64,000 bases of DNA from Lentisphaera profundi (GCF_028728065.1 NZ_CP117812.1:744001-808000), one strand, 5' to 3'; numbered from the stretch's first letter, positions 26,583 through 34,659 are shown. The notes: a model not told the origin generated them from the sequence alone. Numbers and translations: made by a program.

Positions 26583-27608
26583 TTGTTAAGCTTAGTTTTA
26601 CTCTCTTTATTAGTTGTCTGTTTATCGGCCTTGTCATCAATGTCTGAAGCTGCTTTTTTGTCAGTTTCTGATGTAGAAGTTGAAAAGAGTCAGATAGATA
26701 CTTTAAATAAGAAGGCGGCGTCAGCGCTGAAATCCCTTCACGAGAATTTGACTCATACCATTTCGGTATTGGTCATCCTCAATAATATTGCCAATATAGC
26801 AGGTTCACTTGTTATAGGTGCCGTAGCTGCCGATGTCTTAGATGATGTCTGGCAAGGTTTTTTTTCCGCAACATTGGTCTTAGTGATTATTATATGGGCT
26901 GAAATAATTCCCAAGACAATTGGTGAGCGTTACGATATTAAGGTGTGTTTAGTTATAGCTAGGCCACTCTATCTCACCTCGAAACTTCTTGGATGGTTAG
27001 CTCATATACTAAATTTTGTCGCTAAATTTTTTGTGCCTGCACACGAGCTGTCCAATACGACTGATGAAGCTGAGATTTTAATGTTGGCCAAAATTGGTGG
27101 AGCAGAAGGCGTGATCGATGAAGATGAATCCGAGATGATTGCCAATGTCTTCAAGCTAGATGATACTAAGGCATCGGATATCATGACACCTAGAGTCAAG
27201 ATGTTTTATTATTCTATTCACCAAACTTTAAAAGAAATAAAAGAAAGTCTGATCAGCTGTACTTATACACGGATCGTATTAGTCGGTGAAGGACCTGATG
27301 ACATTAAAGGCGTTGCACATAAAAATGAATTGCTTATCGCCATTATTAATGCTCAAGAAAATCAAACTTTAGAAAATTATATTCACAAAGTTCGCTTTGT
27401 TCCTGAACAGGCACCTGCGGATAAGCTCTTAAAAGATTTTCAAGATAACCGTAGGCATTTAGCTGTTGTCGTTGACGAATTCGGCGGCGTAGAAGGTGTT
27501 GTGACCTTAGAGGATGTGTTAGAGGTCTTGACGGGTGAAATTGTCGATGAGTATGATTCCGTCGTAGATTTACAGCAATCTGCAAGGCTCGATAATATCA
27601 GTAAATAG
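26583..27608 (+). CDS. CNNM (DUF21)/CBS-domain membrane protein, HlyC/CorC-like
   Basis: About 341 residues from a TTG at 26583, which has GGAG six bases before it. The upstream frame runs into the hairpin, so that extension is unlikely. The N-terminal DUF21 domain begins MLSLVLLSLL, then ALSSMSEAAFLSVS, and has about three or four helices. VDEDESEMIANVFKLDDTKASDIMTPRV introduces the CBS pair, which ends VVDEFGGVEGVVTLEDVLEVLTGEIVDEYD. Members carry Mg2+/Co2+ or other cations or modulate such transport. The extra C-terminal CorC transporter-associated domain is missing. Distinct tails mean the substrate is unknown. Confidence 0.86.
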   Translation: MLSLVLLSLLVVCLSALSSMSEAAFLSVSDVEVEKSQIDTLNKKAASALKSLHENLTHTISVLVILNNIANIAGSLVIGAVAADVLDDVWQGFFSATLVLVIIIWAEIIPKTIGERYDIKVCLVIARPLYLTSKLLGWLAHILNFVAKFFVPAHELSNTTDEAEILMLAKIGGAEGVIDEDESEMIANVFKLDDTKASDIMTPRVKMFYYSIHQTLKEIKESLISCTYTRIVLVGEGPDDIKGVAHKNELLIAIINAQENQTLENYIHKVRFVPEQAPADKLLKDFQDNRRHLAVVVDEFGGVEGVVTLEDVLEVLTGEIVDEYDSVVDLQQSARLDNISK

Positions 27609-27677
27609 CCCGTGTTAATCAATTTTAGAGCTATTTGATTTAGGCTTTGCAAAGACTTTTGATACTCATTCTTATCG

Positions 27678-27695
27678 AAAAGTGACAAAAGTGAC
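27678..27695 (+). promoter_or_regulatory. Tandem AAAAGTGAC operator repeats, unit 1
   Basis: Two exact adjacent copies of the nine-base repeat. They lie 10 bases before the -35-like TTGCGA at 27706. The same arrangement appears before the two following paralogues, which points to a shared activator or repressor. Confidence 0.65.
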
Positions 27696-27705
27696 AAATC
27701 AGAGC

Positions 27706-27734
27706 TTGCGAGATTTTTGTTTCTAGTTTAGTTT
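27706..27734 (+). promoter_or_regulatory. Predicted promoter of toroid unit 1
   Basis: TTGCGA (27706-27711), 17-base spacer, TAGTTT (27729-27734). The spacing is exactly 17 in all three units and the two elements are conserved in them. The -10 is a poor match to TATAAT, so an activator, presumably via the upstream repeats, may be needed. Confidence 0.5.
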
Positions 27735-27769
27735 AGATAAAATTTAATTAATCAAACTAAGAGAACTTT

Positions 27770-29413
27770 ATGTCTGATCAAGAAATACCGGAAGATCCGT
27801 TTGGAATCTTAAGCCCGGAAGAATTGATGGAAATTCAGGCGACTTACCGAAAGCAAAAACTCAAAGAGAATTTGATCGGACCTGTTATTTCTACCTGTAT
27901 GCACGTACTACTTATCTTTGGAGCTTCCTTTTTTACAGGTGAAACTAAAGAAGCCAATGCACAAGTAGAAGTAACCCAGAAAGCGGAAGAATTAGTAGAA
28001 GAGCCCCCGCCACCCCCACCACCCCCGCCACCTCCACCAGAGCCGGAATTGGTGACTGAGACGGATACAGTGGATCCAGAAGTTACCGAGACAGTAGAAG
28101 TAGAAGATTTATCTGCGGAAATTGAAGAAGTAAGTGATGAACCACCTGCTGCAGAAATCATGGATGATGTCGAAATGATGTCTGATGTAAAACCCTCAAC
28201 ATCTCCTTTAACGTCAGCAAAAATGTTTAGTGCGCGTTCACCAAATGCAAAAGCAACTGCCTTACGTAAGTATGGTGGATCTAAAGCGGCTCAACAGACT
28301 TTATTAAAAGCCTTGGATTGGCTTGCTAAAAATCAGAAACCAGATGGCTCTTGGGGTAATAGTGGGGTGACAGGCTTGGCTTTACTCGCTTATTTAGCTC
28401 ATGGTGAAACACCTAAGTCACAGCGTTATGGTAAAACAGTAGGTAAGGCCATTCAGTGGCTCTGTAGTAAAAGTCCTGGAGCAAACCTCGTTTATGCACC
28501 GAAATTTGATGACAAAGTTCGTATTGCTGGTATAGAGCAAGTAGCAGAAGAGGCCTTAGGCTTTTATGCAGCAGGCCCTGCAACAGGAACTGGAGATGTA
28601 AAAGTGTCTCATGGTTATCCCCATGCTATTAAAGTTTATGCTTTAGCGGAAGCTTACACCATGACCGGTAACTATAGTATAGAGCGTCCTCTTAAGGCTT
28701 TTGCAAAAATACTTATTAAGGGCCAGAAAAATGAAGGCGATTTTGACTATAACTATAAAAAAGGTCCACGTTGGGATAATTCGATTTCCTTTTGGAATTA
28801 TCAAGCTTTAAAAGCTTTGAAATCAACTGGTCTTGATTTTGATGGTCTTGACGCAGCAGTGGTAAAATCGGTGGCGCGAATGAAAGTTATGGCTAAATAT
28901 CACTTTCCTTATTCTGGTACATCGGCACCTAAAGGCGGCCGTGGTAATGCAGGTTTAGCGGCTGCAGGTGCTTTATGTCTTCAACTTTTAGGTGAGGCGA
29001 AAGGCGATTCTAATGTTGATAATATAATGGATCGTATACAAAAAGAAGGTATCGATCAATTAGGCTATGAAGAGTATAAGGGCCGGCATGGTATGTATGC
29101 TTGGTATTATCAAACTTTTGCTATGTTTCAGCATGGAGGCAAGCACTGGAGGGAATGGAATGCTAAATTTCAAAAAGTCCTAATGAAAAATCAACATCCA
29201 GAAGGCTATTGGGCACATGAGCTTTCTTGGGGTGGCGGAAAGAACTTAGGCAGTAAAGCTTACCAGACTTCTTTGTCGGCATTAATGCTCACAGTTTATT
29301 ATCGCTACCTGCCATCAACATCAGTGAAAAAATCATCAACTAAAAAATCTTCAACGCAGAAAAAGAAAGAAAAAGAAGCAAGTAGTGGTGAAGAGACCAT
29401 AGATATCTTCTAA
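27770..29413 (+). CDS. TonB-like membrane anchor fused to an alpha/alpha-toroid (squalene-cyclase-fold) domain, copy 1
   Basis: 547 residues. Cytoplasmic N-terminus (1-34), one membrane helix (~36-55, TCMHVLLIFGASFF), a linker with twelve consecutive prolines (79-90) and an acidic stretch, then a toroid-like region from ~170. In it, QW-type motifs appear: QKPDGSWG (189-196) and HPEGYW near the end, as in prenyltransferase/squalene-cyclase folds. The protonating DXDD motif is not seen, so enzymatic cyclisation is not supported. The topology resembles TonB with a globular periplasmic head. Residues 1-171 equal those of copy 2. Own promoter and terminator. Function unknown. Confidence 0.8.
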   Translation: MSDQEIPEDPFGILSPEELMEIQATYRKQKLKENLIGPVISTCMHVLLIFGASFFTGETKEANAQVEVTQKAEELVEEPPPPPPPPPPPPEPELVTETDTVDPEVTETVEVEDLSAEIEEVSDEPPAAEIMDDVEMMSDVKPSTSPLTSAKMFSARSPNAKATALRKYGGSKAAQQTLLKALDWLAKNQKPDGSWGNSGVTGLALLAYLAHGETPKSQRYGKTVGKAIQWLCSKSPGANLVYAPKFDDKVRIAGIEQVAEEALGFYAAGPATGTGDVKVSHGYPHAIKVYALAEAYTMTGNYSIERPLKAFAKILIKGQKNEGDFDYNYKKGPRWDNSISFWNYQALKALKSTGLDFDGLDAAVVKSVARMKVMAKYHFPYSGTSAPKGGRGNAGLAAAGALCLQLLGEAKGDSNVDNIMDRIQKEGIDQLGYEEYKGRHGMYAWYYQTFAMFQHGGKHWREWNAKFQKVLMKNQHPEGYWAHELSWGGGKNLGSKAYQTSLSALMLTVYYRYLPSTSVKKSSTKKSSTQKKKEKEASSGEETIDIF

Positions 29414-29433
29414 TTAGATCTAAGTCTGATACC

Positions 29434-29467
29434 AAAAAGCCTTTGCGAATCCCGCAAAGGCTTTTTT
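29434..29467 (+). terminator. Terminator of toroid unit 1
   Basis: AAAAAGCCTTTGCG / CGCAAAGGCTTTTT (14 bp) with a 5-base loop. Nearly the same hairpin follows copies 2 and 3. Confidence 0.85.
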
Positions 29468-29480
29468 GTAAGTTCGCAAT

Positions 29481-29498
29481 AAAAGTGACAAAAGTGAC
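29481..29498 (+). promoter_or_regulatory. Tandem AAAAGTGAC operator repeats, unit 2
   Basis: Two exact adjacent copies, 10 bases before TTGCGG at 29509, sitting just behind the terminator of copy 1. Confidence 0.65.
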
Positions 29499-29508
29499 AA
29501 GCCAGGGC

Positions 29509-29537
29509 TTGCGGGAGTTTTGTTTCTAGTTTAGTTT
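29509..29537 (+). promoter_or_regulatory. Predicted promoter of toroid unit 2
   Basis: TTGCGG (29509-29514), 17-base spacer, TAGTTT (29532-29537). Virtually identical to unit 1 from the operator to the start codon. Confidence 0.5.
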
Positions 29538-29572
29538 AGATAAAATTTAATTAATCAAACTAAGAGAACTTT

Positions 29573-31213
29573 ATGTCTGATCAAGAAATACCGGAAGATC
29601 CGTTTGGAATCTTAAGCCCGGAAGAATTGATGGAGATTCAGGCGACTTACCGAAAGCAAAAACTCAAAGAGAATTTGATCGGCCCTGTAATTTCTACATG
29701 TATGCACGTACTACTTATTTTTGGAGCTTCCTTTTTTACAGGTGAAACGAAAGAAGCCAATGCACAAGTAGAAGTAACCCAGAAAGCGGAAGAATTAGTA
29801 GAAGAGCCGCCACCACCCCCGCCGCCGCCACCACCCCCGCCAGAACCGGAATTGGTGACTGAGACGGATACAGTAGATCCAGAAGTTACAGAGACAGTAG
29901 AAGTAGAAGATTTATCTGCGGAAATTGAAGAAGTAAGTGATGAGCCACCTGCGGCAGAAATCATGGATGATGTCGAAATGATGTCTGATGTAAAACCTTC
30001 GACATCTCCTTTAACATCAGCAAAAATGTTTAGTGCGCGTTCACCAAATGCAAAAGCTACAGCCTTACGCAAGTATGGTGGATCTCAAGCTGCTCAGCAA
30101 AGTTTACTGAAAGCCTTGGATTGGCTTGCTAAAAACCAAAGTCCTGATGGTTCTTGGGGCGGTAGTGGAGTGACAGGTTTGGCTTTATTGGCGTATTTAG
30201 CTCATGGTGAAACACCAAAATCCCAGCGTTATGGTAAAACGGTAGGTAAAGCAATTCAGTGGCTCTGTAGTAAAAGTCCTGGTGCTAACCTCGTTTATTC
30301 TCCTAAACTGAATGATAAAGTTCGTATAGCAGGAATTGAGCAAGTGACTCAGGAAGCCTTAGGCTTTTATGCTGCTGGACCTGCATCAGGAACTGGAGAT
30401 GTGAAAGTTTCTCATGGTTATCCCCATGCGATTAAAGTTTACGCTTTAGCCGAAGCTTATACAATGACAGGTAATTATAGTATAGAACGTCCACTCAAGG
30501 CATTTGCAAAATTACTTATTAAAGGCCAAAAAAATGAAGGCGATTTTGACTATAACTACAAAAAAGGTCCTCGTTGGGATAACTCAATCGCATTTTGGAA
30601 TTACCAAGCTTTAAAAGCTTTGAAATCTACGGGTCTTGATTTTGATGGCCTTGACGCGGCAGTTGAAAAATCGATTCCTCGAATGAAGCTTATGGCTAAA
30701 TTTCAGTTTCCCTATTCTGGGACATCGACTCCAAAAGGTGGTCGAGGAAATGCAGGTTTAGCTGCTGCGGGAGCACTCTGTCTTCAGCTTTTAGGAGCAG
30801 CAAAAGGCGATAGTAATGTTGATAAAATTATGGATCGCATTCAAAAAGAAGGAGTGGCTCAATTAGATTGGGATAATTCTCCTAAGAAATGGGTGATGTA
30901 TGCTTGGTATTACCAAACTTTTGCAATGTTTCAACATGGTGGTAAGCATTGGAGAGATTGGAATGCTAAATTTCAAAAAGTACTCATGAAAAATCAGCAT
31001 CCAGAAGGTTATTGGGCACATGAATTAGCATGGTCTGGAGGTAAGAATACTCAAGGGAAAGCGTATCAAACAGCTTTAGCATCATTGATGTTAACGGTTT
31101 ATTATCGTTACTTACCTTCTACATCCGTTAAAAAATCAGCTACGAAATCAGCCACGCAGAAAAAGAAAGAAAAAGAAGCTAGTAGTGGTGAAGAGACTAT
31201 AGATATCTTCTAG
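29573..31213 (+). CDS. TonB-like anchor fused to alpha/alpha-toroid domain, copy 2
   Basis: 546 residues, same architecture as copy 1. The first 171 residues are identical to copy 1, including the twelve-proline run, but the proline codons differ between the two. That indicates selection on the protein, not just recent copying. The C-terminal third (PRMKLMAKFQFPYSGTSTP onward, WVMYAWYYQTFAM, WAHELAWSGGK) instead agrees with copy 3. The gene is therefore a mosaic. QSPDGSWGGSGV (189-200) and HPEGYW are its QW-like motifs. It has its own operator, promoter and terminator. Confidence 0.8.
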   Translation: MSDQEIPEDPFGILSPEELMEIQATYRKQKLKENLIGPVISTCMHVLLIFGASFFTGETKEANAQVEVTQKAEELVEEPPPPPPPPPPPPEPELVTETDTVDPEVTETVEVEDLSAEIEEVSDEPPAAEIMDDVEMMSDVKPSTSPLTSAKMFSARSPNAKATALRKYGGSQAAQQSLLKALDWLAKNQSPDGSWGGSGVTGLALLAYLAHGETPKSQRYGKTVGKAIQWLCSKSPGANLVYSPKLNDKVRIAGIEQVTQEALGFYAAGPASGTGDVKVSHGYPHAIKVYALAEAYTMTGNYSIERPLKAFAKLLIKGQKNEGDFDYNYKKGPRWDNSIAFWNYQALKALKSTGLDFDGLDAAVEKSIPRMKLMAKFQFPYSGTSTPKGGRGNAGLAAAGALCLQLLGAAKGDSNVDKIMDRIQKEGVAQLDWDNSPKKWVMYAWYYQTFAMFQHGGKHWRDWNAKFQKVLMKNQHPEGYWAHELAWSGGKNTQGKAYQTALASLMLTVYYRYLPSTSVKKSATKSATQKKKEKEASSGEETIDIF

Positions 31214-31232
31214 AAAAACTTATGTCTTAGAT

Positions 31233-31266
31233 AAAAAGCCTTTGCGGATTTCGCAAAGGCTTTTTT
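31233..31266 (+). terminator. Terminator of toroid unit 2
   Basis: AAAAAGCCTTTGCG / CGCAAAGGCTTTTT with a short loop, matching the unit 1 hairpin. Confidence 0.85.
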
Positions 31267-31301
31267 GTGTTTAAGCCTCTCCTATAAATGAAATATATGA
31301 C

Positions 31302-31328
31302 AAAAGTGACAAAAGTGACAAAAGTGAC
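31302..31328 (+). promoter_or_regulatory. Tandem AAAAGTGAC operator repeats, unit 3
   Basis: Three exact contiguous copies plus a half copy (TGAC at 31298). Nine bases separate them from TTGCGA at 31338. The extra copy makes this the strongest of the three arrays. Confidence 0.65.
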
Positions 31329-31337
31329 AAAAAAGGC

Positions 31338-31366
31338 TTGCGAAGTATGAGGTCTTAACTTAGGGT
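31338..31366 (+). promoter_or_regulatory. Predicted promoter of toroid unit 3
   Basis: TTGCGA (31338-31343), 17-base spacer, TAGGGT (31361-31366). The spacer sequence has diverged from units 1 and 2, while the spacing and both elements stay, which supports their function. Confidence 0.5.
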
Positions 31367-31396
31367 ATATCAAGCTAAGTAAAAAAGGAGCTTGAT

Positions 31397-33022
31397 ATGT
31401 CTGAGCAAAAACATCCAGAAGATTTGTATAGATTCATGAATTCAGAGGAATTATTAGAGCTTCAGGCGCATTACCAAAGGCAACAGCTCAAAGAAAATCT
31501 GATTGGGCCAGTCATTTCTACCTGTATGCACGTTTTACTAATTTTCGCAGCTACATTTTATAAGAGTGAGCCTCGACAAATAAATCCAAAAGTGGAAGTC
31601 ACTCGTACCATCGATAGAGTCTTAAAAGAGCCAGAGCCGATCCCCATCCCAAAAAAGCTTGAAGTGCCCGAAATCGAGAATGATCTTATTGAAAACCTTG
31701 AGCTACCGGTAGCCACAGATATAGAAGCGTTTTTACCCGTATTAAGAGAAGATTTTGCAGGGCCACCATCAGTAGAGATCATGGAGAAAGCGGAAGGGAT
31801 AGAGCCTATGAAGCCTTCTACGTCATCAGTGCAATCAGAAACGATGTCGAAGAGAAGATCATTTAAAGATAGACTTAATGCGATGCAAAAATATAAAGCT
31901 ACAGAAGCTTCTCAGGAAAGTTTATTAAGAGGCTTAGATTGGCTTGCGAAAAACCAAAGCCCTAATGGTTCTTGGGGTGGTAGTGGAGTAACGGGCTTGG
32001 CTTTATTGGCTTTTCTCGCACATGGTGAAACGCCGAAATCACAGCGTTATGGCAAAACTGTAAGTAAAGCGATTAAGTGGACCTGTAGTGAAAGTCCTGG
32101 TGCTAATCTTATTTCTCCATCCAAGTTAGATACCAAAACTCGTAGAGTCGGTATTGAACAAGTAAGCAAGGAAGTTCTTGGTTTTTATGCGGGAGGTCCA
32201 GTGGCGGGTACTGGTGATGTAGCGATTTCTCATGGCTATCCTCATGCGATAAAAGTTTACGCTCTAGCCGAAGCTTATACAATGACAGATAATTATAGCA
32301 TAGTAGCGCCATTAAAAGCATTTGCGAAAATACTTATTAATGGGCAGAAAGAAGAAGGTGATTTTGACTATAATTATAAGCAGGGACCACGTTGGGATAA
32401 TTCGATTTCTTTTTGGAATTACCAAGCGTTAAAAGCTTTGAAATCGACGAAGCTTGATATTGAGGGCCTTGATCAGGCTATAGAGAGAGCGATCCCACGG
32501 ATGAAACTGATGGCAAAATTTCAATTTCCCTATTCGGGGACATCAACTCCCCGAAGTGGTAGAGGAAATGCAGGGCTAGCGGCCGCAGGTGCACTTTGTC
32601 TTCAACTTTTAGGCGCAGCCAAAGGAGATAGTCATGTTGATAAAATCATGGATCGCATTCACGAAGAAGGCCTTGTTCACTTAGATTGGGTGAACGCTCC
32701 TAAAAAATGGGTGATGTATGCTTGGTATTACCAAACCTTTGCGATGTTTCAGCATGGTGGTAAGCATTGGAGAGACTGGAATGCTAAATTTCAAAAAGTA
32801 CTGATGAAGAATCAGCATTTAGAAGGTTATTGGGCACATGAATTAGCATGGTCAGGAGGCAAAGGTACTCAGGGGAAAGCCTATCAAACGGCAATGGCCT
32901 CTTTGATGCTTACAGTTTATTACCGTTATTCGCCCCCAAGTGCAGAGAAGAAGTCGGCTGTGAAACCAGGGAAGTTGGAAAAAAATACTGGCATGGAAGA
33001 TGAAACAATAGATATATTCTAA
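31397..33022 (+). CDS. TonB-like anchor fused to alpha/alpha-toroid domain, copy 3 (diverged linker)
   Basis: 541 residues. The membrane segment (TCMHVLLIFAATFY) and the toroid are kept, with QSPNGSWGGSGV and HLEGYW. The linker is changed: no polyproline run but a looser EPEPIPIPKKLEVPE, and the acidic part differs. The ribosome-binding site (AAAGGAG) is much stronger than in copies 1 and 2. The C-terminal third is nearly that of copy 2. Own terminator, shared with convergent sodN. Function unknown; a different partner from copies 1 and 2 is inferred from the changed linker. Confidence 0.78.
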   Translation: MSEQKHPEDLYRFMNSEELLELQAHYQRQQLKENLIGPVISTCMHVLLIFAATFYKSEPRQINPKVEVTRTIDRVLKEPEPIPIPKKLEVPEIENDLIENLELPVATDIEAFLPVLREDFAGPPSVEIMEKAEGIEPMKPSTSSVQSETMSKRRSFKDRLNAMQKYKATEASQESLLRGLDWLAKNQSPNGSWGGSGVTGLALLAFLAHGETPKSQRYGKTVSKAIKWTCSESPGANLISPSKLDTKTRRVGIEQVSKEVLGFYAGGPVAGTGDVAISHGYPHAIKVYALAEAYTMTDNYSIVAPLKAFAKILINGQKEEGDFDYNYKQGPRWDNSISFWNYQALKALKSTKLDIEGLDQAIERAIPRMKLMAKFQFPYSGTSTPRSGRGNAGLAAAGALCLQLLGAAKGDSHVDKIMDRIHEEGLVHLDWVNAPKKWVMYAWYYQTFAMFQHGGKHWRDWNAKFQKVLMKNQHLEGYWAHELAWSGGKGTQGKAYQTAMASLMLTVYYRYSPPSAEKKSAVKPGKLEKNTGMEDETIDIF

Positions 33023-33043
33023 TGTAACTTTTAATCGGAACAC

Positions 33044-33078
33044 AAAAAAGCCTTTGCGGATTCCGCAAAGGCTTTTTT
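33044..33078. terminator. Bidirectional terminator between toroid unit 3 and sodN
   Basis: AAAAAAGCCTTTGCGG / CCGCAAAGGCTTTTTT, 16 bp with a 3-base loop and A/T flanks on both sides; it can stop both convergent transcripts. Confidence 0.85.
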
Positions 33079-33089
33079 GTGTAGTCTAA

Positions 33090-33554
33090 TTAATGACTGT
33101 GTTCGAGGTGAACGTGGTAGAATGGGACGAGATCCATAATCGCTTTTGTGAGTGCAGTGGCGTATTTGCCGTCAGCATTTTGCTTGGCTTTCATAGCGGC
33201 AACGATAACGCTGTGATGTTTTACTAAGCGATCGGTGTAATCTTTTTGACTAGACTTCACTCGTTGAGTAAGGAAGTAATCGCTAATCGTAGTGATTACT
33301 TTTTGAGCATGAGCCTCTTTGTTGACAACCCAACGAGTCATTTGATTGGCCGATTGAGCGTCAGTTTTACCCGCTAATTCATTCATCATTTTAGTAGCTT
33401 TTTCAACTGTTTTTGCATCTTCAAGCATTTGGATTATACGTGCACCATCGTCATAAATTCCGCAGGGGACTTCGCAGTGAGCTTGAGCCGTTTGGCTTAG
33501 AGTTACAGTGGTAAAAGCAATAATGCCTGCCGTGAGTAGTTTTTTGACTAACAT
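33090..33554 (-). CDS. sodN: Nickel-containing superoxide dismutase with N-terminal export signal
   Basis: 154 residues. Residues 26-34 read HCEVPCGIY, the Ni-hook of NiSOD (consensus H-C-x-x-P-C-G-x-Y): nickel is held by the N-terminal amine and His1, Cys2 and Cys6 of the mature enzyme. Residues 1-25 form a typical Sec signal (lysines, hydrophobic core, then AQA), so cleavage after A25 would expose exactly that histidine. The remainder is the four-helix bundle. In well-studied cases a short pro-peptide is removed by SodX; none is seen here. It removes superoxide, here probably in the periplasm. A ribosome-binding site (AGGAG) fits this ATG. Confidence 0.93.
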   Translation of the reverse strand: MLVKKLLTAGIIAFTTVTLSQTAQAHCEVPCGIYDDGARIIQMLEDAKTVEKATKMMNELAGKTDAQSANQMTRWVVNKEAHAQKVITTISDYFLTQRVKSSQKDYTDRLVKHHSVIVAAMKAKQNADGKYATALTKAIMDLVPFYHVHLEHSH

Positions 33555-33660
33555 CGCAAATCTCCTATTTTAGTTGCGTTGGATATGTAATAAAGTTCAT
33601 TTTTGAAAATTAAAAAATTAAATTTTGTGATGTGACATATTAAATGGACTAATAATTGAA

Positions 33661-34659
33661 TTAATTAAGTCGTTTTTGGGCTTTTTTAATCTTTAATGCT
33701 TTAGGAGCATTGAGTTGTTGGCCGATGAGTTTTCCTTTCTGATATAAGCTTTGGTCTGCTTTGTAGCGATAGGAGACAGGGCGAGTACGAGGATTTAGTT
33801 TATCAAAAAAAGACTGTAAGGCAGGATTACGTAGGTGGATGAGTGAATTTTCACTTGCGTTTTTATTGGCTTTGAAGCGTTCCTGGAATCCTTCATAGAG
33901 TCCTAGCAAAAAAGATTCTCTGCGCTGACCGGCTTGTTTATTTTGGAACCATAATTCTTGGCCTTGGTGGTAAAGGAAATTATAGATATATTCAGCCGTA
34001 TCAAGATTTTGTACTTCACCATAGATTTCGAAAAAATAGAGTTTTTCAAGAGATGAATAATTCTTCAAAGCTTTTACATAAAAATAACGCGAGCAAATGT
34101 TGATAATTTGACTATGCCAGAGTGGGCAGCGTTTAAAACCTGAACCAATCGAGCGAAAAGAGAATTCATGCTTATGGGGAGTTAAATTGTATTTGTCGGT
34201 GAGTTCTTGAGCTTTACTAGCGGCAGTTTGAGCTTCATGAGAGTTACTGGATTTTGATAGAGCAAGAAGCTTATTGATTTTATCATTTAGAGACGATTGT
34301 TTTTGCGGACTTCGCATACTTGCTTCAGCGGAGATATTTAGTTCAGTACAGACGCGTTGGAAAGACTCACCATGAGCGCTTTCATTTTGTCCATCATAAA
34401 CTAAATCGGCAATCATGTGGGCTAATTCATGTTTGAAAATTAAAATCACCTGCGACCAAGGGAAGTGAATAAATATGTCTTCTGCTAAGCAGATTTCATT
34501 TTTTGAGTGTATCCACTTTCCGAGAGTTTTGGAAAGATCGGGAGAAATGCTGATAGTCGGACACTCGAGTGTGTAAACTTGGAGTGTTTGGGAGGCGCAT
34601 TGCCTGAGGCGCAGGTACCAGGCCCTGTATGAGTCTTGCTTATCATGTATATTTGACAT
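33661..34659 (-). CDS. SprT-like zinc metalloprotease domain fused to DUF2786
   Basis: 332 residues. The HELAH motif (77-81) with an early helix and strand pattern marks the SprT-like zincin fold. Residues ~125-160 (KINKLLALSKSSNSHEAQTAASKA) form the DUF2786 repeat, and the C-terminal half corresponds to the domain usually following it. SprT/SPRTN relatives act on proteins trapped on DNA; this fusion is phage- and plasmid-associated in other bacteria. It appears free-standing, and no phage genes surround it. Function is inferred from domains alone. Confidence 0.78.
   Translation of the reverse strand: MSNIHDKQDSYRAWYLRLRQCASQTLQVYTLECPTISISPDLSKTLGKWIHSKNEICLAEDIFIHFPWSQVILIFKHELAHMIADLVYDGQNESAHGESFQRVCTELNISAEASMRSPQKQSSLNDKINKLLALSKSSNSHEAQTAASKAQELTDKYNLTPHKHEFSFRSIGSGFKRCPLWHSQIINICSRYFYVKALKNYSSLEKLYFFEIYGEVQNLDTAEYIYNFLYHQGQELWFQNKQAGQRRESFLLGLYEGFQERFKANKNASENSLIHLRNPALQSFFDKLNPRTRPVSYRYKADQSLYQKGKLIGQQLNAPKALKIKKAQKRLN

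Noticed and set aside
29647-30072. Glycine-rich minus-strand frame
   Set aside because: It is the antisense reading of the proline tract of copy 2.
27678-31328. CRISPR array
   Set aside because: The AAAAGTGAC repeats are contiguous nine-base units with no spacers, and the longer duplicates are gene copies.
27770-33022. Squalene-hopene or oxidosqualene cyclases
   Set aside because: The toroid-like pattern and QW motifs fit, but the DXDD catalytic motif is not seen, and the N-terminal membrane and proline linker do not belong to that family.
33661-34659. Part of a prophage, because of SprT-DUF2786
   Set aside because: No integrase, capsid or attachment repeats are visible around it.
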